The notes beneath the pieces are model-generated. The model made no database searches and had not been told where the DNA came from. It saw nothing but the letters and a program-made list of their open reading frames with translations. From the NCBI RefSeq assembly GCF_900250075.1, contig NZ_LT977070.1, positions 992,001 to 1,056,000 of the forward strand: a stretch of DNA of 64,000 nucleotides. The letters are read 5' to 3'. Shown piece by piece: positions 63,380 through 64,000 of this stretch. The stretch is from Cupriavidus taiwanensis (GTDB taxonomy: Bacteria > Pseudomonadota > Gammaproteobacteria > Burkholderiales > Burkholderiaceae). Numbering within the stretch: the stretch's first letter is position 1; each line of letters starts with the position of its first letter. The position numbers and the translations under genes were made by a program.

Positions 63380-64000
63380 ATGATTTCACGCCGTACCTGC
63401 CTGCAGTTGCTACCCGCGCTGGCAACGCTACCACTGTCGGCACTTGCGCAGGCCTACCCGTCCCGCCCGGTCCGCTTTATCGTGCCTTTGAGCCCGGGCT
63501 CCGGCACCGACGTCGTTGCGCGCTACATGAGCGCGGAATTGGCGAAGACGATGGGCGGGTCGTTCGTCGTCGAGAACCGCATGGGGGCCAGCGGGATCAT
63601 CGGCACAGATTTCGTAGCAAAGGCGCCTGCCGACGGCTATACGATCCTGTTCAACTACGCGGCGCACTACTCGAACCAGTTCGTGGAGAAGACGCCGTAT
63701 GACGCGGTCGCCGACTTCGAGCCGATTGCCCGCTTGGCGACCTCGGCGATGGTGCTGGTCACTGCGGCGAACTCACCGCTGCATACGGTGCGAGACCTCA
63801 TTACCGCCGCGAAGCGCAAGCCGGACGGGCTGTCCTACGGCTCACCCGGCAATGGCACCACACCGCAGATGGCGGCGGCGCTGATGAGCAATATGGCCGG
63901 AATCCGGATGAACCACATTGCATACAAGGCGCCGGCGCAGGTCGTAATTGATGTGGCGGGCGGACAGTTGGATGCCGGCTTCGGCGGCGTGGCAACGTCG
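63380..64000 (+). CDS. Bug/TctC-family periplasmic solute receptor, 3' end beyond window
   Basis: The visible 207 residues start ISRRTCLQLLPALATLPLSALAQA, a signal peptide with an Arg-Arg that could use Tat or Sec, followed by YPSRPVRFIVPLSPGSGTDVVAR and FVVENRMGASGIIGTDFVA. CAGGAG precedes the ATG. It is the fourth Bug receptor in the window and continues the pattern of pairing with a CoA-transferase. Confidence 0.92.
   Translation, partial: MISRRTCLQLLPALATLPLSALAQAYPSRPVRFIVPLSPGSGTDVVARYMSAELAKTMGGSFVVENRMGASGIIGTDFVAKAPADGYTILFNYAAHYSNQFVEKTPYDAVADFEPIARLATSAMVLVTAANSPLHTVRDLITAAKRKPDGLSYGSPGNGTTPQMAAALMSNMAGIRMNHIAYKAPAQVVIDVAGGQLDAGFGGVATS

Overview
The window reads like the chromosome of a high-GC beta-proteobacterium of the Burkholderiaceae, most likely Cupriavidus or a close relative. 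The signs are four Bug/TctC-type periplasmic receptors, a large set of family III (CaiB/BaiF) CoA-transferases, several IclR regulators, an OmpC-type porin, and Shine-Dalgarno-led, GC-biased genes. This assignment is an inference from gene content, not from a marker gene. No rRNA, tRNA or CRISPR array was seen.

Layout. 1-4.0 kb: a truncated MFS symporter, urocanate hydratase hutU and its repressor hutC, with a HutC-type operator between them. 4.1-7.5 kb: a large MASE1-PAS-GGDEF-EAL c-di-GMP protein. 7.9-17.1 kb: a SnoaL-like protein, a dihaem cytochrome c, an acyltransferase, an IorAB-type molybdenum hydroxylase pair, a small wHTH protein, a low-complexity exported protein, an outer-membrane barrel, and a TetR regulator divergent from a small exported protein with four DPFTDGA-type heptads. 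17.2-25.4 kb: catabolic genes (citrate-synthase-fold lyase, acyl-CoA ligase, intradiol dioxygenase, IclR, leuCD paralogues, Bug receptor, isochorismatase-type hydrolase).

25.4-35.9 kb is an accessory island of visibly lower GC. Its core is a Tn7-like transposition operon on the minus strand: TnsA-like nuclease, DDE transposase, AAA+ ATPase, two different TniQ proteins and a large tyrosine recombinase. An XRE regulator lies upstream. A compact promoter-hairpin-terminator unit between the regulator and tnsA predicts an RNA of about 70 nt. The transposon ends could not be fixed.

35.9-64 kb is a CoA-thioester catabolic region with three IclR-type operator candidates. It holds a LysR gene plus two homologous promoters carrying the same TTCG-N7-CGAA-N7-TTCG array, one ahead of a CoA-transferase and one ahead of an operon of acyl-CoA dehydrogenase, MaoC hydratase, Ltp/SCP-x thiolase-like protein, DUF35 partner, Bug receptor, CoA-transferase and alpha-methylacyl-CoA racemase. 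That set fits dehydrogenation, hydration and retro-aldol cleavage of a methyl-branched acyl-CoA. A porin, an IclR gene, an acyl-CoA synthetase, an enoyl-CoA hydratase, an aldehyde dehydrogenase, a GMC oxidoreductase, two more CoA-transferases and a final truncated Bug receptor follow. The region shows gene decay (an internally deleted, frameshifted leuA and a CoA-transferase C-terminal remnant) and a dispersed GTTCCGTAC inverted repeat between genes.
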